A DNA stretch of 64,000 nt from an uncultured Litoreibacter sp. Its GTDB lineage: Bacteria > Pseudomonadota > Alphaproteobacteria > Rhodobacterales > Rhodobacteraceae. The translations under genes and the position numbers were made by a program. The stretch lies in the NCBI GenBank assembly GCA_947504205.1, contig CANNGL010000001.1:558001-622000 (forward strand). Direction: 5' to 3'. This document shows, piece after piece, positions 16,852 through 25,371 of the stretch (its first letter is position 1; each line of letters starts with the position of its first letter). The notes below the pieces were generated by a model. It was not told the DNA's origin. It did no database searches and saw only the letters and a list, made by a program, of their open reading frames with translations.

Positions 16852-17613
16852 ATGGCGCGCCGGAAGAAGATTTACGAAGGCAAAGCGAAAACGCTCTATG
16901 AAGGCCCCGAGCCGGGAACGCTGGTCCAGTATTTCAAGGATGATGCGACGGCATTTAACGCGGAAAAGCGCGATGTAATTGAGGGCAAGGGCGTCCTGAA
17001 CAATCGTTTGAGCGAATATTTCATGACGGGTCTCGCGCAGATCGGAGTGCCGACGCATTTTTTGAAGCGGCTGAACATGCGTGAGCAGTTGATCCGCGCG
17101 GTGGAGATCATTCCGTTGGAAGTAATCGTGCGCAACTATGCTGCGGGCTCTATGGCCAAGCGCCTTGGATTGGATGAAGGTACGGTGCTGCCGCGTCCAA
17201 TTGTTGAGTTTTCTTACAAAAACGACGATTTGGGCGATCCGCTGGTGCCCGAGGAATATATCATCGCCTTTGGATGGGCGTCACAACAGGACCTGGATGA
17301 CATGGTGGCGCTCGCGCTGCGTGTAAATGATTTCATGTCAGGCGTTATGTATGGCGTTGGCATCAAGCTTATCGATTTCAAGATCGAGATTGGTCGCTTG
17401 TATGATGGCGACTTCCAGCGGCTTGTCGTGGCCGACGAAATTAGCCCGGACAGTTGCCGGCTTTGGGATATCGAAACGGGCGAGAAACTGGATAAAGATG
17501 TATTCCGCCGCGATCTTGGCAGCCTGACCGATGCTTATACAGAGGTAGCGACGCGTCTTGGGGTAATGCCGCAAAACGTAACGCCGGTGACGAAGCCTAC
17601 CTTGATCAACTAA
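16852..17613 (+). CDS. purC: Phosphoribosylaminoimidazole-succinocarboxamide synthase (SAICAR synthetase)
   Basis: 253 residues, the usual length for bacterial PurC, which joins CAIR and aspartate. Motifs: [14 protein letters not shown] at the start (glycine loop), [56 protein letters not shown] and [18 protein letters not shown] precedes the ATG. The stop TAA shares its last base with the ATG of the next gene, so the unknown 124-residue protein is made in step with PurC. It starts the purC-x-purS-purQ operon. Confidence 0.97.
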   Translation: MARRKKIYEGKAKTLYEGPEPGTLVQYFKDDATAFNAEKRDVIEGKGVLNNRLSEYFMTGLAQIGVPTHFLKRLNMREQLIRAVEIIPLEVIVRNYAAGSMAKRLGLDEGTVLPRPIVEFSYKNDDLGDPLVPEEYIIAFGWASQQDLDDMVALALRVNDFMSGVMYGVGIKLIDFKIEIGRLYDGDFQRLVVADEISPDSCRLWDIETGEKLDKDVFRRDLGSLTDAYTEVATRLGVMPQNVTPVTKPTLIN

Positions 17614-17987
17614 TGTTGCGCGGATGGCTTAGACGGGTTCTGGGGGGATCGAAGCGCCAGCTTATCCTCGGCAGCGCCGCTGCCAACGCCTTGGTCCGCG
17701 AAGAGATGGCCGCGCGCGGGGACGATGGTCTGACACCGCGCAGGGTGAAACATCAGGCAAAACCTGATCCAAGCCGGAATTTTGCGTCACAATACGAGGT
17801 TTTTGATTTTTTGGGCAGTTTCGATCTTGTCCTTTCGGAGACCGGGTTTCAAAACAGAATTGAGTTCGAGCACGAAACGGAGGTTGCGTCGGAGGCATTT
17901 GATACCTTCACCAGCACCATGTTCGATGAGCTTGAAGCGATGGGGTGGATTTATGAAGGTTGGGAAACGGCCTACATAAAAAGTTAG
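17613..17987 (+). CDS. Unknown 124-residue protein within the purine operon
   Basis: [20 protein letters not shown] opens a protein with an amphipathic basic N-terminus followed by a polar middle and an acidic C-terminal half (FEHETEVASEAFDTFTSTMF, ending WETAYIKS). No signal peptide, membrane helix or known motif is recognised. Start is fixed by the TAATG overlap with purC, and purS follows 13 bases after its stop. The position, between the genes for SAICAR synthetase and a subunit of FGAM synthase, suggests a purine-related or simply co-regulated role, but there is no direct evidence. Confidence 0.75.
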   Translation: MLRGWLRRVLGGSKRQLILGSAAANALVREEMAARGDDGLTPRRVKHQAKPDPSRNFASQYEVFDFLGSFDLVLSETGFQNRIEFEHETEVASEAFDTFTSTMFDELEAMGWIYEGWETAYIKS

Positions 17988-18000
17988 GAGCAAGGCAGCT

Positions 18001-18234
18001 ATGAAAGCACGTGTGCATGTAATGCTGAAAAACGGGGTGCTTGACCCGCAGGGTGAGGCTGTTCGCCACGCCCTCGGATCATTGGGGTTTGATGGGGTGG
18101 AAGGTGTCCGACAAGGCAAGGTGATTGACCTTGATCTGGCGGAAGGCACTTCCGAGGACGCCGTCAAAGAGATGTGTGAGAAGCTGCTGGCCAACACAGT
18201 CATCGAATCCTACCAGATCGAGATGCAGGTCTGA
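18001..18234 (+). CDS. purS: FGAM synthase subunit PurS
   Basis: 77 residues; PurS dimers bridge PurL and PurQ in the three-part FGAM synthase of species with a small PurL. The protein shows the expected pattern: [20 protein letters not shown], a [10 protein letters not shown] strand and a C-terminal [12 protein letters not shown] ribosome binding site (AGGAGCAAGG) precedes the ATG. The stop TGA overlaps the ATG of purQ by one base. The small PurL it serves is at 45.4-47.5 kb. Confidence 0.95.
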   Translation: MKARVHVMLKNGVLDPQGEAVRHALGSLGFDGVEGVRQGKVIDLDLAEGTSEDAVKEMCEKLLANTVIESYQIEMQV

Positions 18235-18902
18235 TGCGCGCCGGTGTCATCGTCTTTCCCGGATCAAACTGTGATCGTGACCTCGCCGAAGGATTCAAAG
18301 CTGCGGGCGCTGATGTCACTATGGTTTGGCACAAGGATACCGCGCTGCCGAGTGGGCTCGATATCGTGGGTATTCCGGGAGGTTTTTCGTTCGGAGACTA
18401 TCTGCGTTGCGGTGCGATTGCCGCGCAATCACCGATTTCCAAGGCGGTTGTTGATTTTGCCGAAAAAGGCGGGCACGTGCTTGGAATCTGTAATGGATTT
18501 CAGGTGTTATGCGAGACCGGGCTGCTTCCGGGCGTCTTGATGCGCAACGCAGGTTTGCGATTTGTCTGCCGACAGGAACGCCTCGAGGTCGCGACCGAAA
18601 ACAGCGCGTTCACCGGCAGATATAAGCTGGATGAGGAAATCACGATCCCGATAGCGCATCACGATGGGAATTTTTCCGCCGATGCCGATTTGGTGGCTCA
18701 ATTGGAGGCCGAAGATCGGGTGGCGTTTCGGTATCTGGATAACCCAAATGGGTCTGCGGGCGACATTGCGGGGATTTTATCAGAAAACCGTAGGGTTTTG
18801 GGACTTATGCCGCATCCCGAGCGGGCTGTCAGCGATGCCCAAGGCAATAGCGACGGAATGCGGGTTTTCACCTCTCTGACGGAAGCGCTTGTTGCGGCAT
18901 AA
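18234..18902 (+). CDS. purQ: FGAM synthase glutaminase subunit PurQ
   Basis: 222 residues; class I glutamine amidotransferase that supplies ammonia to PurL. The triad is Cys86 in [10 protein letters not shown], with His194 and Glu196 in [10 protein letters not shown]. Other markers are FPGSNCDRD and [17 protein letters not shown]. The single-base overlap with purS (TGATG) fixes the start. The following gene, dctB, starts about 50 bases after the stop. Confidence 0.97.
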   Translation: MRAGVIVFPGSNCDRDLAEGFKAAGADVTMVWHKDTALPSGLDIVGIPGGFSFGDYLRCGAIAAQSPISKAVVDFAEKGGHVLGICNGFQVLCETGLLPGVLMRNAGLRFVCRQERLEVATENSAFTGRYKLDEEITIPIAHHDGNFSADADLVAQLEAEDRVAFRYLDNPNGSAGDIAGILSENRRVLGLMPHPERAVSDAQGNSDGMRVFTSLTEALVAA

Positions 18903-18956
18903 TTCCGCTTAAGCCTGCGCTTGAGAGTGCGCGGGGTTAGGCCTAGAGTCGGCGAC

Positions 18957-20750
18957 ATGAAGCTCGGGGCTCCCTCAGAGGCGAAATCCGCCAGCCAACC
19001 TATGACGCTCAAGGCGTTGTGGACAGTTCGGATTGTTGTCATTTTGCTGATCGCCTTGGCCGTCGCGACGATCTGGGTGTCCAACCTGTGGCTGACGCAG
19101 AGCTTTACCGAAACAACGCGAAATCGCGCAGAGCTGCGCAGCGCCTTATATTCGAACGCGATTAACGGCGAGTTGAAACGCCATCAGATTGTGCCTCTGC
19201 TGCTGTCTCGTGACCCGTTTATGATCACCGCTTTGAATTCGCAGGATTTCACCTCGACCTCGCAACGGTTGATTTCTTTCGCTGAAGAGATCGGGACGTC
19301 AGGTCTGCGATTGTTGGACAGTGAAGGGCGGGTGGTTGCGTCTTCGGATCGAAACGAGCTTGGCCAAAACCTGCGTTCGGAGAGATACTTTGTCGACGCG
19401 CTGCGGGCCAGTGATACGATCTTTTCAGCGGAGCAGTTGGAAAGCGGTGGCTTCAGTTTTGTCTACGCCCGGCGGATCGAGTTTGAAAAAGAAGGCTTGG
19501 GCGTCATGGTCGTGGATGTCGATCTTCAATCGCTCGAAGGCCGCTGGCGGTCGCCAACCGAGGCGGTACTAGTGACCAATAGTGAAGGTGAGATCATCAT
19601 CGCGACGGACCCGCGATGGCGTGGTTTGACCATGGAAGAAGCTTTGGTACGCACGGCACCTGCCTCAGCTATTCGGCGCGCTTTTGAGGCCACGGGCGGT
19701 TATCTTGAGCTGTCAGGTCATGATACCTACTTCCGCGGCGAGGCGGTGATGCGCACGGATAGCCGTATCGGGTTTCGCGGCTGGCGGCTGACGACATTCT
19801 CCAGCTACGCATCTGTGCGAGAGCGGGTTAACGGCGTGCTCGCCATCGAGATCATGATTTTCGCTATTCTGCTGGCATTAGCGTTCTATATGCTCTCGCG
19901 TCGCGCCCAGTCTCAAGTGGGGATATTCCGTCGTGAATCCGAGCAACTCAGAGCGCTGAATGCGCGTCTCAGCAGCGAGATTGCTGAACGGAAGAAGGTT
20001 CAAAAAAACCTCGAAGTTGCCGAGCAGTCTTTGGCACAGAGCCAGAAATTGGCTGCTTTGGGTGAGATGTCTGCCGCGGTCAGTCACGAGCTAAACCAAC
20101 CACTGGCCGCTATGCGAACTTATCTGGCGGGGGCCAAACTGCTTCTGCAACGCAAGCGCGTGGACGAGGCCCAAAGCTCGTTCCAGCGTATCGACGATCT
20201 GATCAGCCGCATGGGCGCGATCACCAAACAGCTCAAATCCTATGCCCGCAAAGGCGGCGAGGATTTGGAGCCTGTTGATTTGCGAAATGCTGTCTCCGGG
20301 TCGTTGTCGATGATGGAGCCGCAGTTGAAGCAATCCCAGATTCAGGTCACCACGACGCTTCCCGATGAACCGGTTCTGGTATTGGCGGACCGCGTACGTC
20401 TGGAACAGGTGATCATCAACCTGTTTCGCAACGCGCTGGATGCAACGAAGGTCGTCGCCGCGCCGCAGATCGATATTCTGCTGACACAAGGTGAGACGGC
20501 TACCTTGACATTAAGAGACAACGGAAATGGCATCGAAAATCTCGATGATCTTTTTGAGCCTTTCTACACGACGAAATTGCCCGGAGAGGGGGTCGGTCTT
20601 GGATTGGCGATCAGCTCTGGGATTGTAACAGATTTGGGCGGCAATCTAACCGCCCGGAACGGACAAGCGGGTGGGGCGGTCTTCGAGATGCAGCTTCCGC
20701 TTTATTCACAAGATGAACAATCAGCGGCGTCGAGCGAGGCCGCAGAATAA
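18957..20750 (+). CDS. dctB: C4-dicarboxylate sensor histidine kinase DctB
   Basis: About 597 residues. A first membrane helix (about 20-43) precedes a long periplasmic double-Cache-like sensor (DSEGRVVASSDRNELGQNLR, RYFVDALRASDTIFS) and a second helix (about 290-310). A coiled coil then leads to a HisKA domain with the phosphorylated His in GEMSAAVSHELNQPLAAMRT and an HATPase domain (NLFRNALDATK, DNGNGIEN, GVGLGLAISSGIV). This layout and its pairing with a DctD-type regulator match DctB, which senses succinate, malate and fumarate. ATG 18957 is chosen; MTLKALW at 19002 is possible. No dctP/Q/M transporter genes are adjacent. Confidence 0.85.
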   Translation: MKLGAPSEAKSASQPMTLKALWTVRIVVILLIALAVATIWVSNLWLTQSFTETTRNRAELRSALYSNAINGELKRHQIVPLLLSRDPFMITALNSQDFTSTSQRLISFAEEIGTSGLRLLDSEGRVVASSDRNELGQNLRSERYFVDALRASDTIFSAEQLESGGFSFVYARRIEFEKEGLGVMVVDVDLQSLEGRWRSPTEAVLVTNSEGEIIIATDPRWRGLTMEEALVRTAPASAIRRAFEATGGYLELSGHDTYFRGEAVMRTDSRIGFRGWRLTTFSSYASVRERVNGVLAIEIMIFAILLALAFYMLSRRAQSQVGIFRRESEQLRALNARLSSEIAERKKVQKNLEVAEQSLAQSQKLAALGEMSAAVSHELNQPLAAMRTYLAGAKLLLQRKRVDEAQSSFQRIDDLISRMGAITKQLKSYARKGGEDLEPVDLRNAVSGSLSMMEPQLKQSQIQVTTTLPDEPVLVLADRVRLEQVIINLFRNALDATKVVAAPQIDILLTQGETATLTLRDNGNGIENLDDLFEPFYTTKLPGEGVGLGLAISSGIVTDLGGNLTARNGQAGGAVFEMQLPLYSQDEQSAASSEAAE

Positions 20751-20770
20751 ATCGAGAAAGGGGTCGCACC

Positions 20771-22102
20771 ATGTCTAGTGCTCTCAAAATCGCTATCGTT
20801 GATGACGAACAGGATATGCGTCAATCCATAAGCCAGTGGCTGGCGTTGTCTGGCTATGACACCGAAACCTTTGGCAGCGCGGAAGACGCACTGAAAGGGA
20901 TCGGATCGAACTACCCCGGCATCGTTGTGTCGGACATTCGCATGCCTGGCATGGACGGGATGCAGTTTCTCAAGCGACTGATGAGCCAGGATTCGTCCCT
21001 GCCGGTGATCATGATCACGGGACATGGTGACGTGCCGATGGCGGTTGAAGCGATGCGGGTTGGTGCTTTTGACTTTTTGGAGAAGCCGTTCAACCCGGAC
21101 AGGATGACCGAGCTTGCGAAGAAAGCCACCTCAAGTCGCCGTTTGACGCTTGATAACCGGGCCTTGCGGCAGGAGTTGTCGGATGGCTCCGCGCTAATGA
21201 AGAAGCTGATCGGTTCAAGTCCGGCGATGGAACGGCTGCGCGAGGATATTTTGGATCTGGGTCAGGCCGATGGCCATGTTCTGATCGATGGCGAAACGGG
21301 TACAGGTAAAACGCTAACGGCTCATGCGCTGCATGCGGTGGGTCCCCGTGCGGGCAAGAAATTCGTTGTTCTGAGCTGCGCTGCCTTTGATGAGATGGCG
21401 CTGTCCAAGCGTCTCTTTGATCCGGTTGAGGAGGGCGAAGCGCTGCCTCTGGTTGAAGAAGCGCGCGGCGGCACGCTTGTGTTGGAGGACATCGAGGCGC
21501 TGCCGGGTACGCTTCAAGCGCGTCTATTGCAGTTTATTAATGATCAGGGCACGCCGGCCGAGACCCGTATCATTGCAATCTGCAACACGCAGGAGCAGGA
21601 CAAAACCTGTGAGGATATGATCCGTTCGGATCTGTATTACCGTTTGGCCGCCATGAAAATTACGCTGCCTCCGTTACGCCAGCGTGGAGAAGATATCCTG
21701 ACACTATTCAACCGTTTTGGTGAGCAATATGGCGAGGAATATGGCTCGGACGCGCCTGAGGTGTCCGCGCAGGAGGCCGCGCAATTGTTGCAGGCACCGT
21801 GGCCGGGCAATGTTCGTCAGTTGATCAACGTCGCTGAGCGTGCGGTGCTGCAAAATCGGCGCGGGTCGGGCTCCATCGCTTCGCTGTTGATGGCTGATAA
21901 CGCTGAAATGGGTCCGGTCATCACGACTGAGGGCAAACCATTGAAGGAATATGTGGAAGCGTTCGAGCGAATGCTGATCGACAACACCATGCGCCGCCAC
22001 AAGGGCTCGATAGCATCGGTCATGGAAGAGCTTTGCCTGCCGCGGCGAACTCTGAATGAAAAAATGGCCAAGTATGGTCTGCAGCGTTCTGACTATCTTT
22101 GA
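20771..22102 (+). CDS. dctD: DctD-type response regulator lacking the sigma-54 contact motif
   Basis: 443 residues: receiver domain with phospho-acceptor Asp55 (VVSDIRMPGMDG), AAA+ domain (about 145-370) with Walker A GETGTGKT (174-181), and a C-terminal Fis-type helix-turn-helix (RRHKGSIASVMEELCLPRRT). The segment where sigma-54 activators carry GAFTGA (about 214-226) instead reads RLFDPVEEGEALP, and Walker B is GGTLVLEDIE with D and E exchanged. It therefore probably cannot remodel sigma-54 polymerase and may work with sigma-70, as reported for Rhodobacter capsulatus NtrC. It is 20 bases downstream of dctB, whose product should phosphorylate it. Confidence 0.88.
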   Translation: MSSALKIAIVDDEQDMRQSISQWLALSGYDTETFGSAEDALKGIGSNYPGIVVSDIRMPGMDGMQFLKRLMSQDSSLPVIMITGHGDVPMAVEAMRVGAFDFLEKPFNPDRMTELAKKATSSRRLTLDNRALRQELSDGSALMKKLIGSSPAMERLREDILDLGQADGHVLIDGETGTGKTLTAHALHAVGPRAGKKFVVLSCAAFDEMALSKRLFDPVEEGEALPLVEEARGGTLVLEDIEALPGTLQARLLQFINDQGTPAETRIIAICNTQEQDKTCEDMIRSDLYYRLAAMKITLPPLRQRGEDILTLFNRFGEQYGEEYGSDAPEVSAQEAAQLLQAPWPGNVRQLINVAERAVLQNRRGSGSIASLLMADNAEMGPVITTEGKPLKEYVEAFERMLIDNTMRRHKGSIASVMEELCLPRRTLNEKMAKYGLQRSDYL

Positions 22103-22153
22103 CGGGTACGCTGGTGTCGATGCGGCACTGCCTGAACGCATATAAAATCAAGC

Positions 22154-22187
22154 ACGGCGCAGGGTCTCTTGCGCCGTTTGCTTTCTC
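22154..22187 (+). terminator. Intrinsic terminator of the dctBD operon
   Basis: ACGGCGCA (22154-22161) and TGCGCCGT (22170-22177) form a perfect 8-bp stem, followed by TTGCTTTCT. It lies about 50 bases after the dctD stop. Confidence 0.75.
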
Positions 22188-22657
22188 ACTGAAGGGTAGG
22201 TCTGACGCATAAAATCGGCTCTCACGTGGTCTAAATTCATCGCTAAATCAACATATGCTGCGCTGCGGCGCGCTTTGCGGATTGTAATTGTAATGTAAAA
22301 CACCCTATTACGGAGGTACGGGCGGCGCGCCGACGCTGGCGCAGCAGTCCGGTTTTAGAGTTTCACTGCAGACTTTGTCTCGATTACCAAGACAGGCCTG
22401 ACAGGATTAAGGGTCAGATGACCCGCAGCTGACGCGGATCAAAAGCGCGCAGCGACCAGAGTTGGCACAAGGCCGAACGGCCGTGTCGGAGAAAACGCGA
22501 TGAGACGCGAGCAGGACAGTCGAGTGGAGTTGCAGGGGCTATTGGCCGCTGCCCACGGACATGATCCAAGCGTCCGGACAATCGCCCAAACAAGTCACCC
22601 CCTTCATCCCCGCGTGCCACGTTGGCCCCGCGGATCGAGCGGGTGCGAACGGATATC
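22188..22657 (+). promoter_or_regulatory. Long leader and candidate promoter of rne
   Basis: These 470 bases contain no credible gene. A possible promoter is TTGTAA (22282-22287), an 18-base spacer and TATTAC (22306-22311). That would give an RNase E mRNA leader of about 340 nt. E. coli rne has a similarly long leader through which RNase E controls its own mRNA, and short hairpins (for example around 22470-22487, GCCGAACGGCC) could serve here. The promoter is a by-eye match only. No tRNA or known riboswitch was seen. Confidence 0.4.
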
Positions 22658-25330
22658 ATGGCAAAAAAGATGCTTATCGATGCCACCCACGCGGAGGAGA
22701 CCCGCGTTGTTGTGGCAGACGGAAACAAGGTCGAGGAGTTCGACTTTGAATCCGAAAACAAACGCCAGCTCGCTGGCAATATCTACCTCGCAAAAGTAAC
22801 ACGGGTTGAGCCGTCGCTTCAGGCGGCATTCGTTGACTATGGTGGAAACCGTCACGGGTTTCTTGCCTATTCCGAAATTCATCCGGACTACTACCAAATC
22901 CCGGTAGCCGATCGCGAAGCACTGATCGCTGAGGAACTGGCCTATGCCGAAGCAATGGCCGCCGAGGAAGAAGAACCTCCCAAGAGGACGCGTCGCTCGC
23001 GGTCCCGCTCGCGCGGCAAGGCTGCCAAGACCCATAGCGAAGATGCAACAACCTCTGCCGAGACCGAAGAAAGTGGTCTGGCTGTCATCGACCTTGATGA
23101 GGATGAGGTTGACGTATCCGATAAGGTAGCGGCGTCTCCAATGGAAACCGTGGCTGAAACCCCGGTTGAGACCCCGCTGGTCAGTGAAGATGACGAGGAT
23201 GCGTCGGACGACACCGAGACCGAGGGCGACGGTGCTGACGCAGATCAATCCAGTGACGATGATGGCGATGACGCGGATACCGATGACGACATCGAAAGCG
23301 TTGCGCAGGAAAACGTGGACGACGAAATTCGCCAGCCGCGCAAGCCACGTCCAAAGCGCTACAAAATCCAAGAAGTTATCAAGGTACGTCAGATCCTCTT
23401 GGTGCAGGTTGTCAAAGAGGAGCGTGGCAACAAGGGTGCAGCCCTGACGACCTATCTCTCATTGGCGGGTCGCTATTGTGTGCTTATGCCCAACACCGCG
23501 CGCGGTGGTGGCATCTCGCGCAAGATCACCAATGCAGCGGACCGCAAGAAGCTCAAGGAGATCGCGGCAGAGATTGATGTGCCGAAAGGTGCCGGTTTGA
23601 TCGTTCGCACGGCCGGTGCGCGTCGAACCAAGACAGAGATCAAGCGCGACTACGAATATCTCCAGCGCCAATGGGAGCAAATCCGGGCGCTGACGTTGAA
23701 GTCGATTGCGCCTGCACCGATCTATGAAGAGGGCGATTTGATCAAGCGATCGATCCGCGACCTGTATAATCGCGAGATTGACGAAGTGATGATCGAAGGC
23801 GAAGCGGGATACCGCGTGGCCAAGGACTTCATGAAAATGATCATGCCGTCCCATGCAAAGAACGTGAAGCATTACACCGACGCGATGCCCTTGTTTGCGC
23901 GCTATCAGGTCGAGAGCTACCTGTCAGGAATGTTCAATCCGACGGTTCAACTGCCATCAGGCGGCTATATCGTGATTGGCATCACTGAGGCGCTGGTTGC
24001 GGTGGACGTCAACTCTGGTCGGGCGACAAAAGAGGGTTCGATCGAGCAAACCGCCTTGAAGACCAATCTTGAGGCTGCCGATGAAGTCGCTCGCCAGATG
24101 CGCTTGCGCGACTTGGCGGGCCTGATCGTCATCGATTTCATCGATATGGAAGAGCGGCGCAACAACAACGCGGTTGAAAAGCGTCTGAAGGACAGACTGA
24201 AAACGGATCGCGCACGCATTCAGGTGGGTCGCATTTCTGGCTTTGGCTTGTTGGAGATGTCCCGTCAGCGTCTGCGGCCGGGTATGTTGGAAGCGACAAC
24301 TCAGCCATGCCCGTCATGCCATGGTACAGGCCTCATACGATCGGATGACAGCCTTGCCTTGACCATTCTGAGGCAACTCGAAGAAGAAGGCACGCGTCGC
24401 CGTTCGAAAGAGGTTCTTCTGAAAGCGCCGGTGAACGTGATCAATTATCTGGTCAATTCGAAGCGCGAACATATTGCGGGTATCGAAGCGCGGTATGGAT
24501 TGTCGATCCGCATGGAAGCTGATCCGCACAAGGTAAGCCCAGATTTCGAGATCGAGAAATTCAAGACGGCGACCCGCGCGATTCAGGCACCTTCTTCGGC
24601 GGTCGTGTCCATGGACTCGGTTGATCTGTCAGACATTGATGCGGAAGATGCAGATAATGTTGTGGCTGAGGTCGAAGAAGAGACCGAAGAGCAGCCAAAG
24701 AAAAAGCGCCGGCGTCGGCGCCGTGGTGGTCGGGGACGCTCTCGTGGCCGCAACGGTGACGAGGAAGCGCGCGAGAACAGCGAAGACGATGCTGAAGCGC
24801 AATCATCTAATGCGCAAGAAGCTGGTGCGGATGAGGCGGCCCCTGAACAGGAAGAGAAGCCGAAATCCCGGAGCAGATCGCGTCGGACAAAGAAGACTGA
24901 TGATGCGAAACCCGAGTCCGAGGCGGCAGAAGCGAAGGTGACGGATGCCGACCCCGTGGAGGCGAAAGAAGCTGACGCTCCTGACGAAAAGCCAAAACGA
25001 AAACGCAAGGCGCCGTCACGTAAGAAAGCGGCAGAGACAGCTCAGTCAGAGGCGGGCGACACCGAGGCCGCTGCTGATGCAAAACCTGCAGATGCCGAAG
25101 CTGCACCCGACGTCGCCGAGAAGCCAAAACGTACGCGCAAGCCGCGTAAGCCAAAGGCAGAAACCGCAGCTGAGACTGTCGATGCGAAACCTGAAACGGT
25201 CGTCGCCAAGAAGCCGGAAAAAGCACAAGAACCTGTGGCGGCCGAACCCGTTGCGGCAGAGGCAGCACCTGCCGAAGCGAAATCGGACAAGCCGAAACGT
25301 CGTGGCTGGTGGTCGCTGGGTGGTAAGTAA
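22658..25330 (+). CDS. rne: Ribonuclease E
   Basis: 890 residues. This endoribonuclease matures rRNA and tRNA and scaffolds the degradosome. The S1 domain begins at about 37 (GNIYLAKVTRVEPSLQAAFV) and is split by a 130-residue acidic, disordered insertion (about 100-230, runs of D and E plus an RSRSRSR patch), as in other alphaproteobacteria. The catalytic DNase-I-like part has VAVDVNSGRATKEG and IVIDFIDMEERRNN, and the Zn-link is TQPCPSCHGTGL. The C-terminal about 240 residues are low-complexity, alternating basic (KKKRRRRRRGGRGRSRGR) and acidic blocks, and end KPKRRGWWSLGGK. ATG 22658 is preferred over an upstream frame extension. Confidence 0.96.
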   Translation: MAKKMLIDATHAEETRVVVADGNKVEEFDFESENKRQLAGNIYLAKVTRVEPSLQAAFVDYGGNRHGFLAYSEIHPDYYQIPVADREALIAEELAYAEAMAAEEEEPPKRTRRSRSRSRGKAAKTHSEDATTSAETEESGLAVIDLDEDEVDVSDKVAASPMETVAETPVETPLVSEDDEDASDDTETEGDGADADQSSDDDGDDADTDDDIESVAQENVDDEIRQPRKPRPKRYKIQEVIKVRQILLVQVVKEERGNKGAALTTYLSLAGRYCVLMPNTARGGGISRKITNAADRKKLKEIAAEIDVPKGAGLIVRTAGARRTKTEIKRDYEYLQRQWEQIRALTLKSIAPAPIYEEGDLIKRSIRDLYNREIDEVMIEGEAGYRVAKDFMKMIMPSHAKNVKHYTDAMPLFARYQVESYLSGMFNPTVQLPSGGYIVIGITEALVAVDVNSGRATKEGSIEQTALKTNLEAADEVARQMRLRDLAGLIVIDFIDMEERRNNNAVEKRLKDRLKTDRARIQVGRISGFGLLEMSRQRLRPGMLEATTQPCPSCHGTGLIRSDDSLALTILRQLEEEGTRRRSKEVLLKAPVNVINYLVNSKREHIAGIEARYGLSIRMEADPHKVSPDFEIEKFKTATRAIQAPSSAVVSMDSVDLSDIDAEDADNVVAEVEEETEEQPKKKRRRRRRGGRGRSRGRNGDEEARENSEDDAEAQSSNAQEAGADEAAPEQEEKPKSRSRSRRTKKTDDAKPESEAAEAKVTDADPVEAKEADAPDEKPKRKRKAPSRKKAAETAQSEAGDTEAAADAKPADAEAAPDVAEKPKRTRKPRKPKAETAAETVDAKPETVVAKKPEKAQEPVAAEPVAAEAAPAEAKSDKPKRRGWWSLGGK

Positions 25331-25337
25331 ATTAATC

Positions 25338-25371
25338 AAGAAGCGGCGTTTTAGCGTCGCTTCTTTTGTTT
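25338..25371 (+). terminator. Terminator of rne, overlapping the 3' end of the M48 gene
   Basis: AAGAAGCGGCG (25338-25348) pairs with CGTCGCTTCTT (25355-25365) over 11 bp with one wobble, then TTTTGTTT. The right half encodes the end of the convergent M48 protease, so the two genes share this DNA. Confidence 0.8.
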
